From Candidatus Bathyarchaeota archaeon (lineage in GTDB: Archaea > Thermoproteota > Bathyarchaeia > TCS64), in NCBI GenBank assembly GCA_026014875.1, contig JAOZHO010000049.1:1-64000 (forward strand): DNA of 64,000 nt, written 5' to 3'. A program made the translations under genes and the position numbers. The notes below the pieces were generated by a model that was given only the letters and a program-made list of their open reading frames with translations, made no database searches and was not told the DNA's origin. Position 1 is the stretch's first letter. The number at the start of each line of letters is the position of its first letter. This document shows positions 18,260 through 26,560 of this stretch, piece after piece.

Positions 18260-18295
18260 GTGTGATCTCTCTCGACAGATTTAGCCCCCCATTGT

Positions 18296-18309
18296 CGTTC
18301 TTAAGTTTA
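18296..18309. promoter_or_regulatory. Shared promoter core between ppdK and the M20 gene
   Basis: The segment around cttaagttta reads as an AT-rich TATA-like element on both strands. It lies about 40 bases from each divergent start codon (18259 minus, 18343 plus). Confidence 0.4.
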
Positions 18310-18342
18310 CCCTCAATGTTGTCTGATGAGGGTTCCTAGAAA

Positions 18343-19584
18343 GTGATATCAATCAAACGGCGAGATGAATTGGGACAGATATTGACATTTCTGGATGAGT
18401 TGAAGGGGAAAGTACAGGAAGCGGTAGACGAGCAGAGAGGCCGCCTCCGGGAGATCAGTGGCTTCATCTACGAGAACCCCGAGCTGGGGAGCGAGGAGTT
18501 CAAAGCCGCCGAGCTCCTCACGGGGGAGCTTGAGAAACAGGGCTTCACGGTGGAAAAGGGGATTCTGGGCATGCCCACTGCTTTCTCCGCGACCTATAAG
18601 GGCAGGGGGAGCGGCCCCAGGGTCGCCGTCATCGCTGAGTACGACTGCCTCCCGGGGGTGGGTCACGGCTGCGGCCACAACCTGATAGCCGCATCGGCGG
18701 TGGGAGCCGGTGTCGCCGCGAGCAGGGTGATGAGCGAGCTGGACGGCGAGGTGGTAGTCGTGGGGACCCCCGCCGAGGAGGGCCACGGCCCCAGCGGAGG
18801 AGCCAAGGTGATCATGGCCGAGAAGGGGTTCTGGGACGACATCGACGCGGCCGTGATGCTCCACCCCGCATCGAAATATGTGGCGGGGAGCAGGGCCTTG
18901 GGGATATCTAAAGTGAAGATGGAGTTCCAGGGGCAGACGAGCCATGCCGCTGCGAGCCCCCATGAGGGGGTCAACGCCCTCAACGCGGCGACTCTCGCAT
19001 TCATGGCGACCCATATGCTCCGCCAGGAGGCCCGGAGGGACGCTAACCTCGTGATCCATGGTATCATCTCTGAGGGGGGCCTCGCCTCAAACATCATCCC
19101 TGACAGGGCGGTGTGCGACTTTGGGGTGAGGAGCAGCGACGACGCCTACCTCGACGTGATGGTGGACAAGTTGGCCCGGTGCGCCGAGGGAGCGGCGCTG
19201 GCTATGGGGGCGACGGTGAAGATCACCAAGAGGAAGCTCTACCGCGGGAAGAAGGTGAACGGGCCTCTTGCTGAAGTGCTCTGGAACAACTACGCAGCCC
19301 AGGGAGTCCAGATAAGACCCTGGCAGGAGACAATCAACGGGATGCCCATGGCCTCCACAGACTTTGGGGATGTCTCCCAGAAGATACCCGCCACAAGCTC
19401 AGGCATCGCCGTCACCGAGCCGGGGACCCCCGGCCACAGCGTCCAGATGGCCGAAGCCACCATGACCGAGAAGGGCCAGGAGGCGATGATCGTGGGGACC
19501 AAGGCCCTCGCCATGACCCTGGTGGAGCTGCTGGCGGAGCCCGAGAAACTGAAAAAGGCGAAGGAGTACTTCGACGGCCACTAG
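18343..19584 (+). CDS. M20-family metal-dependent amidohydrolase
   Basis: The protein matches the AbgB/HmrA branch of peptidase family M20D, which hydrolyses N-acyl amino acids or small peptides. The metal motif GHGCGHN, the catalytic/metal pair in PAEEGHGPSGGA, the dimerisation-domain motif QTSHAAASPHEG and a C-terminal GTPGHS His are all visible. Length (413) is normal. The GTG at 18343 is the only good start near the TATA core. The stop overlaps the stop of the convergent winged-helix gene in a CTAG. Confidence 0.88.
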   Translation: MISIKRRDELGQILTFLDELKGKVQEAVDEQRGRLREISGFIYENPELGSEEFKAAELLTGELEKQGFTVEKGILGMPTAFSATYKGRGSGPRVAVIAEYDCLPGVGHGCGHNLIAASAVGAGVAASRVMSELDGEVVVVGTPAEEGHGPSGGAKVIMAEKGFWDDIDAAVMLHPASKYVAGSRALGISKVKMEFQGQTSHAAASPHEGVNALNAATLAFMATHMLRQEARRDANLVIHGIISEGGLASNIIPDRAVCDFGVRSSDDAYLDVMVDKLARCAEGAALAMGATVKITKRKLYRGKKVNGPLAEVLWNNYAAQGVQIRPWQETINGMPMASTDFGDVSQKIPATSSGIAVTEPGTPGHSVQMAEATMTEKGQEAMIVGTKALAMTLVELLAEPEKLKKAKEYFDGH

Positions 19585-20021
19585 CCCTCTCTCTTCCAGG
19601 CGGAGAGGCCCCTGTACTGCTTCACGGCCTCGAAGAGGAACGCCGAGACGCTGAAGAGGCTGACCCCGAGGACCACTAAATCCCTGAAGTCCCCCCTCCA
19701 CGGCCAGAAAGCGACATACGAGACCATGACTCCCGAGAGGAGGGCCGCATAAACCACCATCCGCGGAATCAGCATCCCCCTCAGAGCCAGGAAGCTTCTC
19801 AGGGCCTCGAGGCGCTCCTCGTCGTTGGTCACATATTTCCCCTGGGGAGTCGACTCGATGAGACTGAGCTCCAGGAGCTTGTTGACGTGATACTGGGCGA
19901 GGCTGGGGCTCGAGAGACCAAGGCTTCTCCAGATATCCCTCACCCCTATGGGGTCACCTGAAGTCAGTATGCAGAGGTAGACGTCCCACGTCTTCCCGTA
20001 GACCTGCTTGTATCCCGCCAC
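19581..20021 (-). CDS. Winged-helix protein with two membrane spans
   Basis: The first 80 residues form an ArsR/MarR-like winged helix (GDPIGVRDIWRSLGL as recognition region, then a basic wing). Two hydrophobic spans at about 85-125 follow, and a short basic tail ends the chain. It begins ten bases after the beta-propeller gene stop, so both are one operon. A membrane-bound regulator paired with an exported propeller sensor is the likely arrangement; this pairing recurs in archaea. The regulated genes are unknown. Confidence 0.75.
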   Translation of the reverse strand: MAGYKQVYGKTWDVYLCILTSGDPIGVRDIWRSLGLSSPSLAQYHVNKLLELSLIESTPQGKYVTNDEERLEALRSFLALRGMLIPRMVVYAALLSGVMVSYVAFWPWRGDFRDLVVLGVSLFSVSAFLFEAVKQYRGLSAWKREG

Positions 20022-20031
20022 ACCTTCACCC

Positions 20032-21969
20032 CTAGTCGAGGTCCACTCTACCGACCTCGGAGAGATCCCCCAAGCCGTTCATCTTGATCATCCCGCCGGA
20101 GATGGTGTAGAGGGTGTCATCGATGTAGAGGCTCCTCTCCACCGAGAGGTCGGACTCGAACCAGTAGCCGCTCTTCAGGAAGGCCTGGGGGTCCTCGATG
20201 TGGGTCACCCTCCCCCGGAGCCGGATACCCTCCTCCGGGGAGAGGTGGAAGACGTAGGCGCCCTGGTAGACATAGTCACCGTAGGCGTTGTCCGGCACCT
20301 GGCTACCATAGTCGCTGGAATCGATTTCGGTCTCCAGGACGGGTATCACCAGGAGGTTCCTGCTTAGGCTGAAGAGGAACGCCTTGTGGTCGTGGAGGGC
20401 GGGGGAGTCGGTGCCCCTGTCCCCTATCTCGTACTTGGCGAGCTCCTTGGGGTCGGAGACGTCGCTCACGTCGAATAGGCTGACCTTCACCCCCTGGTGC
20501 CAGGCGAAGTCCCCCTCCTCGGCCTCCACGGTCTCCTTGCCTATCCCGATGAGGGTGTTCTCGTCGTAGGGGTGGAGGTAGTCTGAGTAGCCGGGGATCT
20601 TGAGCTTCCCCAGGACTTGGGGGTTCTCGGGGTCTTCGAGGTCGATGACGAAGAGGGGGTCGATCTTCCTGAATGTGACCAGGTAGCAGCGTCCCCCCAT
20701 GAACCGGGCGGAGTAGATGTCCTCCCCCGGGGCGAGCCCCTCCAGCCTGCCGGCGATTCCCAGGGTGGAATTGAGGACGTACAGATTGTTGCTGGTCCCT
20801 CTCCCGTTCCTGGAGACGAATCCGCTGGTGGTGGCGATCCTGAAGTAGTCACCATTTTCGTCCATGGAGAACTGGTTGAGCACCCTGCCCGGGACCGTTC
20901 CCTCGGCTACGAGATGGATTGCTCCCTCGTCCACCCTGAGCCTGTAGACGGTGGTGGTCTCCCATCCCCCGTCCACGTTGTACACCCAATCCAGGTTGGT
21001 GAGGTAGATGTGATCTAAGGAGGCGTAGACGGTGCTCGAGGAACCCATGAGGTAGGTCTCGCTGGTCATCTCCTCCCCGGGGTCCTGAACGTTAAGCGCG
21101 ACGATGCTGGTGTAACCATAATTGACGTCGGTGTTGTTGACGTACCAGATGTCAGTGGGCTCGACATAGCAGGACTCGTTCCCGGACCTGATCCCCGGGA
21201 GGACGGGCTCCGTGTGGTTCAGCATTGCGGGCTGACTCGTTATGAGATAAACATAGTCCCCGATCATCCTGGAGCTGGTGTAGTAACCGTCGACGCTCAC
21301 CTCCCTCTCGAGGACGGGTTGAGCCCTGTCGCTGACGTCGTAGACCCAGACGTGAGTGGCCAGCTCATACTCCTCCTCCGGGGCGATATCCCAGCCATAC
21401 CAATAGTAGTAGAAATCCGGGGCGCTGATCACCACCAGCTTATCGCCTTTGACATACAGGTCGCTCACGGGGAGGCCCGGCTCTATCCTGGCGACGATCC
21501 CCGCCTCCTCGGGGGGATGAGCCCTGACAATGTACACGGTCTTCCCTGAGGCGAGATAGATGTAGGCGCCATCGGTCTTCACGAGGTCAGCCTCGTCCAC
21601 TCCCTCCACCTGGATGTTTGTCCCAGAGTAATCCGTGGAACCCGAAGCGGAAGAAGCCGCGTCAGCTGCCTCCAGGACCATGTCTCCTCTAAAACTCGGG
21701 AAGGTGCCCCAGCCTTTCGCTGCGTCCTCGTAGTAATATTCCTGGGGTCTAGTGCCTATGAAGTTGGCCAACTCCTCGGATGAGCCGAACTTCATGAGCG
21801 AGCTCGAGGTGAGGAGATCAGAGGGGGGAAACTTCGGGAGGTACACCCCCGCATAGTTCCACATTGTGCCCCCCAGGAAGCTCCCCAGGACGAAGGCCAA
21901 GACCGTGTAGGACACGAGTTTTCTCTTGTCGAGATATATCGAAAATACAGGTAGACTCGTTTCAATCAC
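20032..21969 (-). CDS. Exported beta-propeller domain protein
   Basis: A GTG start gives a short cytoplasmic end and an N-terminal membrane anchor (about residues 17-38). The rest is the archaeal/bacterial Beta_propel domain, opening with the hallmark VEGVDEADLVKTDG and a repeated pattern of blades with YLASGKTVYIVR-type strands. It probably faces the outside as a sensor or scaffold; no catalytic site is evident. The downstream membrane winged-helix protein is its likely partner. Confidence 0.85.
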   Translation of the reverse strand: MIETSLPVFSIYLDKRKLVSYTVLAFVLGSFLGGTMWNYAGVYLPKFPPSDLLTSSSLMKFGSSEELANFIGTRPQEYYYEDAAKGWGTFPSFRGDMVLEAADAASSASGSTDYSGTNIQVEGVDEADLVKTDGAYIYLASGKTVYIVRAHPPEEAGIVARIEPGLPVSDLYVKGDKLVVISAPDFYYYWYGWDIAPEEEYELATHVWVYDVSDRAQPVLEREVSVDGYYTSSRMIGDYVYLITSQPAMLNHTEPVLPGIRSGNESCYVEPTDIWYVNNTDVNYGYTSIVALNVQDPGEEMTSETYLMGSSSTVYASLDHIYLTNLDWVYNVDGGWETTTVYRLRVDEGAIHLVAEGTVPGRVLNQFSMDENGDYFRIATTSGFVSRNGRGTSNNLYVLNSTLGIAGRLEGLAPGEDIYSARFMGGRCYLVTFRKIDPLFVIDLEDPENPQVLGKLKIPGYSDYLHPYDENTLIGIGKETVEAEEGDFAWHQGVKVSLFDVSDVSDPKELAKYEIGDRGTDSPALHDHKAFLFSLSRNLLVIPVLETEIDSSDYGSQVPDNAYGDYVYQGAYVFHLSPEEGIRLRGRVTHIEDPQAFLKSGYWFESDLSVERSLYIDDTLYTISGGMIKMNGLGDLSEVGRVDLD

Positions 21970-22034
21970 CAGTGTATTGGGCGTAGAGAATGGTACATAA
22001 TCCTAGGTTTTAGAACAACCAAGGGAGATCACCC

Positions 22035-22131
22035 CTCATCCGTTCAATTTAGTAGAACAGCTGGTTCAGCCATGAATCCTGTCCCCAAACCTCGAGGACA
22101 AGGGATTCAAGGGGATGACCACACGGATGAG
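22035..22131 (+). ncRNA. Predicted structured RNA element upstream of the DsrE-like operon
   Basis: An outer helix pairs 22035-22041 with 22125-22131 (extendable to nine pairs). Inside it are GTTC/GAAC (22042-22045 with 22055-22058) and GCTG/CAGC (22060-22063 with 22067-22070). A long bulged stem pairs 22074-22084 with 22096-22108. The element ends about 90 bases before the DsrE-like start codon. It may be a riboswitch-like leader or an independent small RNA. It does not fit a tRNA, since no anticodon arm or TTCRA loop is in place. The rest of 21970-22221 shows no gene. Confidence 0.35.
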
Positions 22132-22221
22132 AGTCCAGGCCCGGGAGGAGAAGGCCCATGCCAGTGGGGGAAAGGATTAAGACCCCTGAGACAGAGGTTC
22201 GATTATCGAGATAGATCCGCC

Positions 22222-22545
22222 ATGTTCATCCTCCTAGTGGCCTCCACGGACTCCCCGGAGACCCTCGAAACCGTCCACCGTCTAACCCAGGCCACCGTCT
22301 CGAGGGGGCACAGGGTCGTTGTATTCTTCAACTCACAATCGACGAGGCTGCTGGGCTCAGACAGGGACTCCCCCCATCTCCATTCCTTGTCAGAGCTGGG
22401 CGTGAGGCTCCTCGCCTGCAGGACCAGCGCCCTGGAGACGGGGCTCGCCCCGAAAGGAGCCCTCATGAATGGGGCCGAGATGAGCAGCCTCGGGGAACTC
22501 GTGAACCTCATGGCGGATGCGGACAGAGCCCTCTTTCTGGGATAG
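22222..22545 (+). CDS. DsrE/TusD-like sulfur-relay protein
   Basis: A 107-residue DsrE-fold protein with opening strand MFILLVASTDSPETL, a VVVFFNSQST second strand, and a cysteine in RLLACRTSALETG at the position of the TusD/DsrE sulfur carrier. It is the first of three small genes spaced by about 10 bases that look like DsrE, DsrF and DsrH. Such trios hand persulfide sulfur to tRNA thiolation or to sulfur metabolism. Confidence 0.75.
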   Translation: MFILLVASTDSPETLETVHRLTQATVSRGHRVVVFFNSQSTRLLGSDRDSPHLHSLSELGVRLLACRTSALETGLAPKGALMNGAEMSSLGELVNLMADADRALFLG

Positions 22546-22555
22546 GTGACATAGT

Positions 22556-22888
22556 ATGAACGGGTTGATGATCTTGGTGCGGAGCGGCCCCGAGGAGACG
22601 GGGAGGGTCGAGGAAGCCCTGAGGCTCGCAGCCGCGATGCTCGGCTTCGACGAACTCCCCGCCATCGTCTTCATCGACGACGGGGTCCGATGCCTCCACC
22701 CCCAAGCGTTCAGCGACACTACAATCCAGGACTATCTGCAAGCCGCAGCGGACCTCGCCGGAGTCCATGCGGTGAGCAGTGCGAAAGAATCAGGGGGAGA
22801 CATCGATCCAACCCTCGGAGTGAATCTGATCGGCATGGGCGACCTGGTGGCCATGATGGAAGAATTCGCGGCGGTGGCGAGCTTCTAG
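22556..22888 (+). CDS. DsrF/TusC-like protein
   Basis: The 110-residue protein has the DsrE/F alternating strand-helix pattern (GLMILVRSGPEETGRVEEAL, then AIVFIDDGVRCL). Its place between the DsrE-like and DsrH-like genes supports a TusC/DsrF structural role in a heteromeric complex. The single mid-protein Cys is not at the usual carrier position. Confidence 0.65.
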   Translation: MNGLMILVRSGPEETGRVEEALRLAAAMLGFDELPAIVFIDDGVRCLHPQAFSDTTIQDYLQAAADLAGVHAVSSAKESGGDIDPTLGVNLIGMGDLVAMMEEFAAVASF

Positions 22889-22898
22889 GGGGCAGCGT

Positions 22899-23177
22899 AT
22901 GGGCGTTCTGTACGTGATCTCTGACCGGCAATCCGCATCCACAGCCATCGAGTTGGCGTCAAAGGAAAGGGGCGATGTCTCGATTCTCTTGATCGGTGAA
23001 GCCCGTGGGCTGATTGATGGCCTGGAACAGGGGAAGACCCTCGGTCACACGTGTAGAATCTACTGTCTTGACGCCAATCCAAAGGGCACGAGCCAAGTTC
23101 ATGGCGTAGAGGCCGTGGACTACTTCGGCTGGGTCGAGCTGATCGAGGAGAACGATAGAATCGTCTCCTGGACCTAG
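22899..23177 (+). CDS. DsrH/TusB-like protein
   Basis: At 92 residues it matches the short DsrH/TusB fold: LYVISDRQSA start, DVSILLIGEA second strand and a terminal WVELIEENDRIVSW. It follows DsrF by ten bases. The stop overlaps the stop of the convergent winged-helix gene by four bases. Confidence 0.65.
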   Translation: MGVLYVISDRQSASTAIELASKERGDVSILLIGEARGLIDGLEQGKTLGHTCRIYCLDANPKGTSQVHGVEAVDYFGWVELIEENDRIVSWT

Positions 23178-23428
23178 CCCTCCACCCACCAGATCCAGCC
23201 CTTCCGCTCCCTGGACCTCTCCCCGTTGATGAGCCCCTTGATCCTGAGGCGGTTCAGGAACACCACGGTGGAGTCGGGGCACCTCACCAGCCTCTTCTCG
23301 GTCTCCGCCTGGACCTCCCGTGTAGTGAGGGGCCTCCCCGCCTCCACGAGCACCTGTAGTATGAGGTCCACGGCCTCGTTCCCCTCCAGCCTCTTCAGAT
23401 CCATCTCACTGGGATCGTGGTCGGTCAA
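23174..23428 (-). CDS. Small winged-helix DNA-binding protein
   Basis: The 84 residues form one winged helix with a recognition helix around STVVFLNRLRIKGLI and a basic wing ending in WIWWVEG. It may regulate the convergent DsrEFH-like operon or the aminotransferase gene. The start region overlaps the aminotransferase promoter. Confidence 0.6.
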   Translation of the reverse strand: MTDHDPSEMDLKRLEGNEAVDLILQVLVEAGRPLTTREVQAETEKRLVRCPDSTVVFLNRLRIKGLINGERSRERKGWIWWVEG

Positions 23429-23429
23429 C

Positions 23430-23438
23430 CTTTTATCT
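23430..23438 (+). promoter_or_regulatory. TATA-like box for the aminotransferase gene
   Basis: A cttttatct element about 35 bases before the ATG at 23471 supports that start over an earlier GTG at 23417 in the same frame. Confidence 0.4.
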
Positions 23439-23470
23439 CATGCGCCTCAGATCCCATCCCAGTGGACACA

Positions 23471-24541
23471 ATGAAGCTATTCACGGTGGGACCCGTCGCA
23501 TGCTACCTCGAGGTCCTCGAGGCCATGGGCCGCCAGATGATGAGCCACAGGAGCGAGGAGTACCTGGAACTCCACTACGACACCGTGGAGCGCCTCCGGG
23601 GCTGCCTGGAGACCGAGAACGACATCTACCTACTCAGCGCGACCGGCACAGGCTTCATGGAAGCATCAATCTTAAACTGCGTCAGGGACAGCGTCCTCGT
23701 CTGCGTCAACGGGAGCTTCGGGAAACGCTACGCCGACGTGGCGAAGGCCCACGGACGGAACGTGATACTCCTTGAGCCACCCCTGGGCGAGCCAATCACG
23801 GTTGAGGCCCTCGAAGCCACACTGAGGGATCATCCCGAGGTGGAGGCAGTGGCTCTGACCCACAACGAGACCAGCGCAGGCCTCATCAACCCCCTCGAGG
23901 AACTGGCATCCCTCGTGAAGGATCAGGGGAAACTCCTCCTCGTCGATGCGGTGAGCAGCATGGGGGGCACGACCCTTAAAGTCGACGACTGGGGCATCGA
24001 CATCTGCTTCAGCAGCAGCCAGAAATGCTTCGGGGTCCCCCCGGGGCTAGGGATAGGCTCCGTGAGCCCCGACGCGCTGAGAATGTCCGAGGTTGTCCCC
24101 AACAAGGGGTGGTATTTCGACCTCAAGATCTGGCAGCGATACCACGAGCAGGGCCGGGGAACGCCTATGACGTCCACTATCCCTCAGGTGGCCGGCCTTA
24201 ACGCCGCCCTGAAGATGATAGACGGGAGAGGGGGCAAGGATTGGTACTTCGACCTTTTCAAAACGAGGAACGCAAAGATCCGGGAAGGTATCGAGAAGCT
24301 GGGGTTAACCACTTTTCCCAAAAATGGCTTCGAGAGCCCCACGGTGAGCTGCATCAATGCCCCCGAGGGCGTTGGGGGGCTCAAGGTCTACAACGCGATG
24401 CGGAGCAACGGGTTCGAACTTGCCCAGGGCTACGGCGTCCTCAAGGAGACCACGTTCAGGATCGGGAACATGGGCTACATGCCAGATGAAGACATAGACT
24501 CGATGCTCGAAACATTGGGTTCCGTCCTAGAAGGATTCTGA
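23471..24541 (+). CDS. Class V PLP aminotransferase (serine/alanine-glyoxylate type)
   Basis: The start LFTVGPVACYLEVLEAMGRQ matches the serine-pyruvate/alanine-glyoxylate group. The PLP lysine lies in SSSQKCFGVPPGLG, and an Asp before it (LLLVDAVSSMGG) binds the cofactor nitrogen. It probably moves amino groups between serine or alanine and glyoxylate or pyruvate. Phosphonate (AEP) transaminase is a less likely alternative. It stands alone with its own promoter. Confidence 0.85.
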   Translation: MKLFTVGPVACYLEVLEAMGRQMMSHRSEEYLELHYDTVERLRGCLETENDIYLLSATGTGFMEASILNCVRDSVLVCVNGSFGKRYADVAKAHGRNVILLEPPLGEPITVEALEATLRDHPEVEAVALTHNETSAGLINPLEELASLVKDQGKLLLVDAVSSMGGTTLKVDDWGIDICFSSSQKCFGVPPGLGIGSVSPDALRMSEVVPNKGWYFDLKIWQRYHEQGRGTPMTSTIPQVAGLNAALKMIDGRGGKDWYFDLFKTRNAKIREGIEKLGLTTFPKNGFESPTVSCINAPEGVGGLKVYNAMRSNGFELAQGYGVLKETTFRIGNMGYMPDEDIDSMLETLGSVLEGF

Positions 24542-24577
24542 TCAGGTCAGACATCCCGATCCTTGTCGGCGTATTTC

Positions 24578-24868
24578 TCAGTAAATTACTCTGAAAGTGT
24601 CGAACTCCCCGGTCGCCGCCTCCCAGCTGACGTCCAGGGCTCTCACGATCGCCATGGATGGGCCCTCCCGGCACCACCTCAGGAACCCCTCGACCCGGCC
24701 CCTCTCCCCCTCCGCGACGGCCTCGACCCTCCTGTCCGGGAGGTTCCTCACCCAGCCCGTGAGCCCGAAGCTCAGGGCGCTGCGTCTGGCGTTCTTCCGG
24801 TAATAGACCCCCTGGACCCGCCCGGAGACGTAGATGTGAGCCCTTATCTTCTCCGACTCGGGGGCCAA
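24578..24868 (-). CDS. acyP: Acylphosphatase
   Basis: The 96-residue protein is a full acylphosphatase. The phosphate-binding loop GRVQGVYYRK provides Arg24 and the catalytic Asn is Asn42 in GWVRNLPDR. It hydrolyses acyl phosphates such as carbamoyl or 1,3-bisphosphoglyceryl phosphate. It follows the regulator gene by 18 bases and is probably the last gene of the Orc1 transcript. Confidence 0.93.
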   Translation of the reverse strand: MAPESEKIRAHIYVSGRVQGVYYRKNARRSALSFGLTGWVRNLPDRRVEAVAEGERGRVEGFLRWCREGPSMAIVRALDVSWEAATGEFDTFRVIY

Positions 24869-24886
24869 GGCTCAGGCTTCACCCCT

Positions 24887-25180
24887 CTAGAACTGCTTGG
24901 GGGCCTCCACGTCGACCCTGACCCCCCGGTTCCTCTCGAACCTGACGGTGACGCTGTTGAATGTGGCCTCGTAGATCCTGATCTTCCCGTACCTCTTCTC
25001 CCTGAGGAGCCCCAGCTCTCTGAGGGCTTCGAGGTGGCGCTCCACGCTGGTGTAGTTCATCCCGGTGCGGCGCCCCACCTCGCTGATGTTCATCTCCCGG
25101 GCCTCCGCGAGGACCCTGAGAACCCTGATCCTGCCCCGGGAGCCCATGAGCTCCTCGACGTCGATCTCAGCCCCGCCCAA
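24887..25180 (-). CDS. Winged-helix regulator
   Basis: The first 75 residues are an ArsR-like winged helix (MNISEVGRRTGMNYTSVERH for helices two and three, then a basic wing). A short beta tail follows. The start overlaps the end of the Orc1/Cdc6 gene by 14 bases, which couples it to that gene. Targets are unknown. Confidence 0.7.
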   Translation of the reverse strand: MGGAEIDVEELMGSRGRIRVLRVLAEAREMNISEVGRRTGMNYTSVERHLEALRELGLLREKRYGKIRIYEATFNSVTVRFERNRGVRVDVEAPKQF

Positions 25181-26342
25181 CGATCTCCACCATCCTCCTC
25201 TCCAGCTCCTCTGCCGGCATCTTGGGGAGCCCTATGAGCTGGGTCCTCCCCTTCTCCGAGGCGCTGAGCTCCGTCGAGATGGCCCCGAGCCCGCTCAGCG
25301 CGTTGAGGTATTTCCAGAACTGGGTGTGGCCCCGGGGCTCCTCCCCGTACTCCTCGCAGACCACCCTGTAGCTGGTCTCCGCCTCCCCCGTGGTCGCCTT
25401 CGCCTCCCGGCTGTGGAGGAAGAACCGGGCGATCCCCAGGAGGGCCAGCTGCTCGTGGCGGCTCAGCCCCCTGAACTCCTCGGGCCTGATGGGCTGGAAT
25501 ATCCCGGCCGCTGCCTTCCGGACGTGCTCCGGGAGCACCTCCTGGGAGTGAGAAGAGTCGGCGTACATCCCCGACCCGTGGAGGAGGTCGATGGCGTACC
25601 GGGCGTCCCCGCTCTCCGAGGCCGCGAGCTCGCCGATGAAGTCGATGATCCCCGGGGGCATCGCGCCCGCCCTGAAAGCCATCTCCGCCCGGCTCGCGAC
25701 GATACCGGAGAGCTGGGTCATGGTGTAATCCGACATCCGTATCACGTTCCTCTGGAGGGTGCTCAGTGTGCTCCTGTCCAGATCCCTGAAGGCCTCCGAG
25801 CTCTTCGAGATGAATATGAGGCTGAGGCGCCTCGGCCCGTCCAGCCGCTCCTCTTGGACCCGGCAGAGGTTGTAGATGGCGTCTCCCCCCTCCTTCTCGA
25901 TGAGGGAGTCCACCTCGTCGAGGCAGAGGACCAGCTGGGTGTCCTCCTCGTCGAGGATCTTCATCAGTGTGTCCAGGAGCTCGTTGGAGGAGTAGCCCCG
26001 GTCGGGGAACTGGGGGCGGAATCGCCTCACCGCCCTCTGGAGGATCATGAAGAGGCTTCCCCGGCTCTCCCTGCAGTTGACGTGGACGTACTCAGCCCTC
26101 ACCCTGCGGCGCTTAGCCTCCTCGCGGAGGTCTAGGCCGAACCTCTGGGCGAGGGCGGTCTTCCCGCTCCCGACGCCCCCGATGATGAGGGCCCTCTGGC
26201 TCATCTCGTAGGGGGCGTCCACGATGAACCGGAACAGGCTGGAGAGGAAATTTGCCTCGCCGTCCCTGTGGAGGAGCTTTTTGGGGATGTGGTTGAAGTC
26301 TAGAACCGTTTTGTCGATGAAGACGCTCTTGGAACGGCTCAT
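25167..26342 (-). CDS. Orc1/Cdc6-type AAA+ replication initiator
   Basis: The 391-residue protein has the usual order. An N-terminal strand-helix precedes a Walker A GGVGSGKT at residues 55-62 and a Walker B LVLCLDEVD at 137-145. A sensor 1 Ser-Lys follows in LIFISKSSEAF, then a C-terminal winged helix. It would bind origin DNA and load the MCM helicase. The C-terminal wing is diverged, and many archaea carry extra paralogues with regulatory roles, so origin activity is not certain. The gap to glmS is the obvious place for an origin or operator. Confidence 0.85.
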   Translation of the reverse strand: MSRSKSVFIDKTVLDFNHIPKKLLHRDGEANFLSSLFRFIVDAPYEMSQRALIIGGVGSGKTALAQRFGLDLREEAKRRRVRAEYVHVNCRESRGSLFMILQRAVRRFRPQFPDRGYSSNELLDTLMKILDEEDTQLVLCLDEVDSLIEKEGGDAIYNLCRVQEERLDGPRRLSLIFISKSSEAFRDLDRSTLSTLQRNVIRMSDYTMTQLSGIVASRAEMAFRAGAMPPGIIDFIGELAASESGDARYAIDLLHGSGMYADSSHSQEVLPEHVRKAAAGIFQPIRPEEFRGLSRHEQLALLGIARFFLHSREAKATTGEAETSYRVVCEEYGEEPRGHTQFWKYLNALSGLGAISTELSASEKGRTQLIGLPKMPAEELERRMVEIVGRG

Positions 26343-26442
26343 GGTCTATCCAACTTTGGAGTCTCTCGGCCATCGATTTATGCTTTGTGTCCGTTCTAGC
26401 AGACTGTATGGGGAGGGGTGGGTGAAAGTGCCTCCGTACCTA

Positions 26443-26477
26443 AATCCGAATGGCGAAGATGTACGATGATTCGGATT
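26443..26477. promoter_or_regulatory. Nine-base inverted repeat between orc1/cdc6 and glmS
   Basis: The arms aatccgaat (26443-26451) and attcggatt (26469-26477) are perfect inverted copies, 17 bases apart. They lie in the gap between the divergent replication initiator and glmS. A dimeric regulator site or an origin-associated site is possible. I see no clear copy of the canonical ORB element. Confidence 0.4.
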
Positions 26478-26501
26478 GGCGCCATGTTCCAGAGTAGGCG
26501 A

Positions 26502-26511
26502 CCTTAAAATA
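26502..26511 (+). promoter_or_regulatory. TATA-like box for glmS
   Basis: A ccttaaaata element lies about 55 bases before the second Met codon and 37 before the first. It fits a short 5' leader. Confidence 0.4.
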
Positions 26512-26560
26512 GACGTTACGTGACAGATATTCTAACCATTAAATGGAGAAAGCGATTTAC

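Noticed and set aside
22035-22131. A tRNA gene for the multi-helix element
   Set aside because: The D-arm-like GTTC/GAAC is suggestive, but there is no anticodon arm or TTCRA T loop in place.
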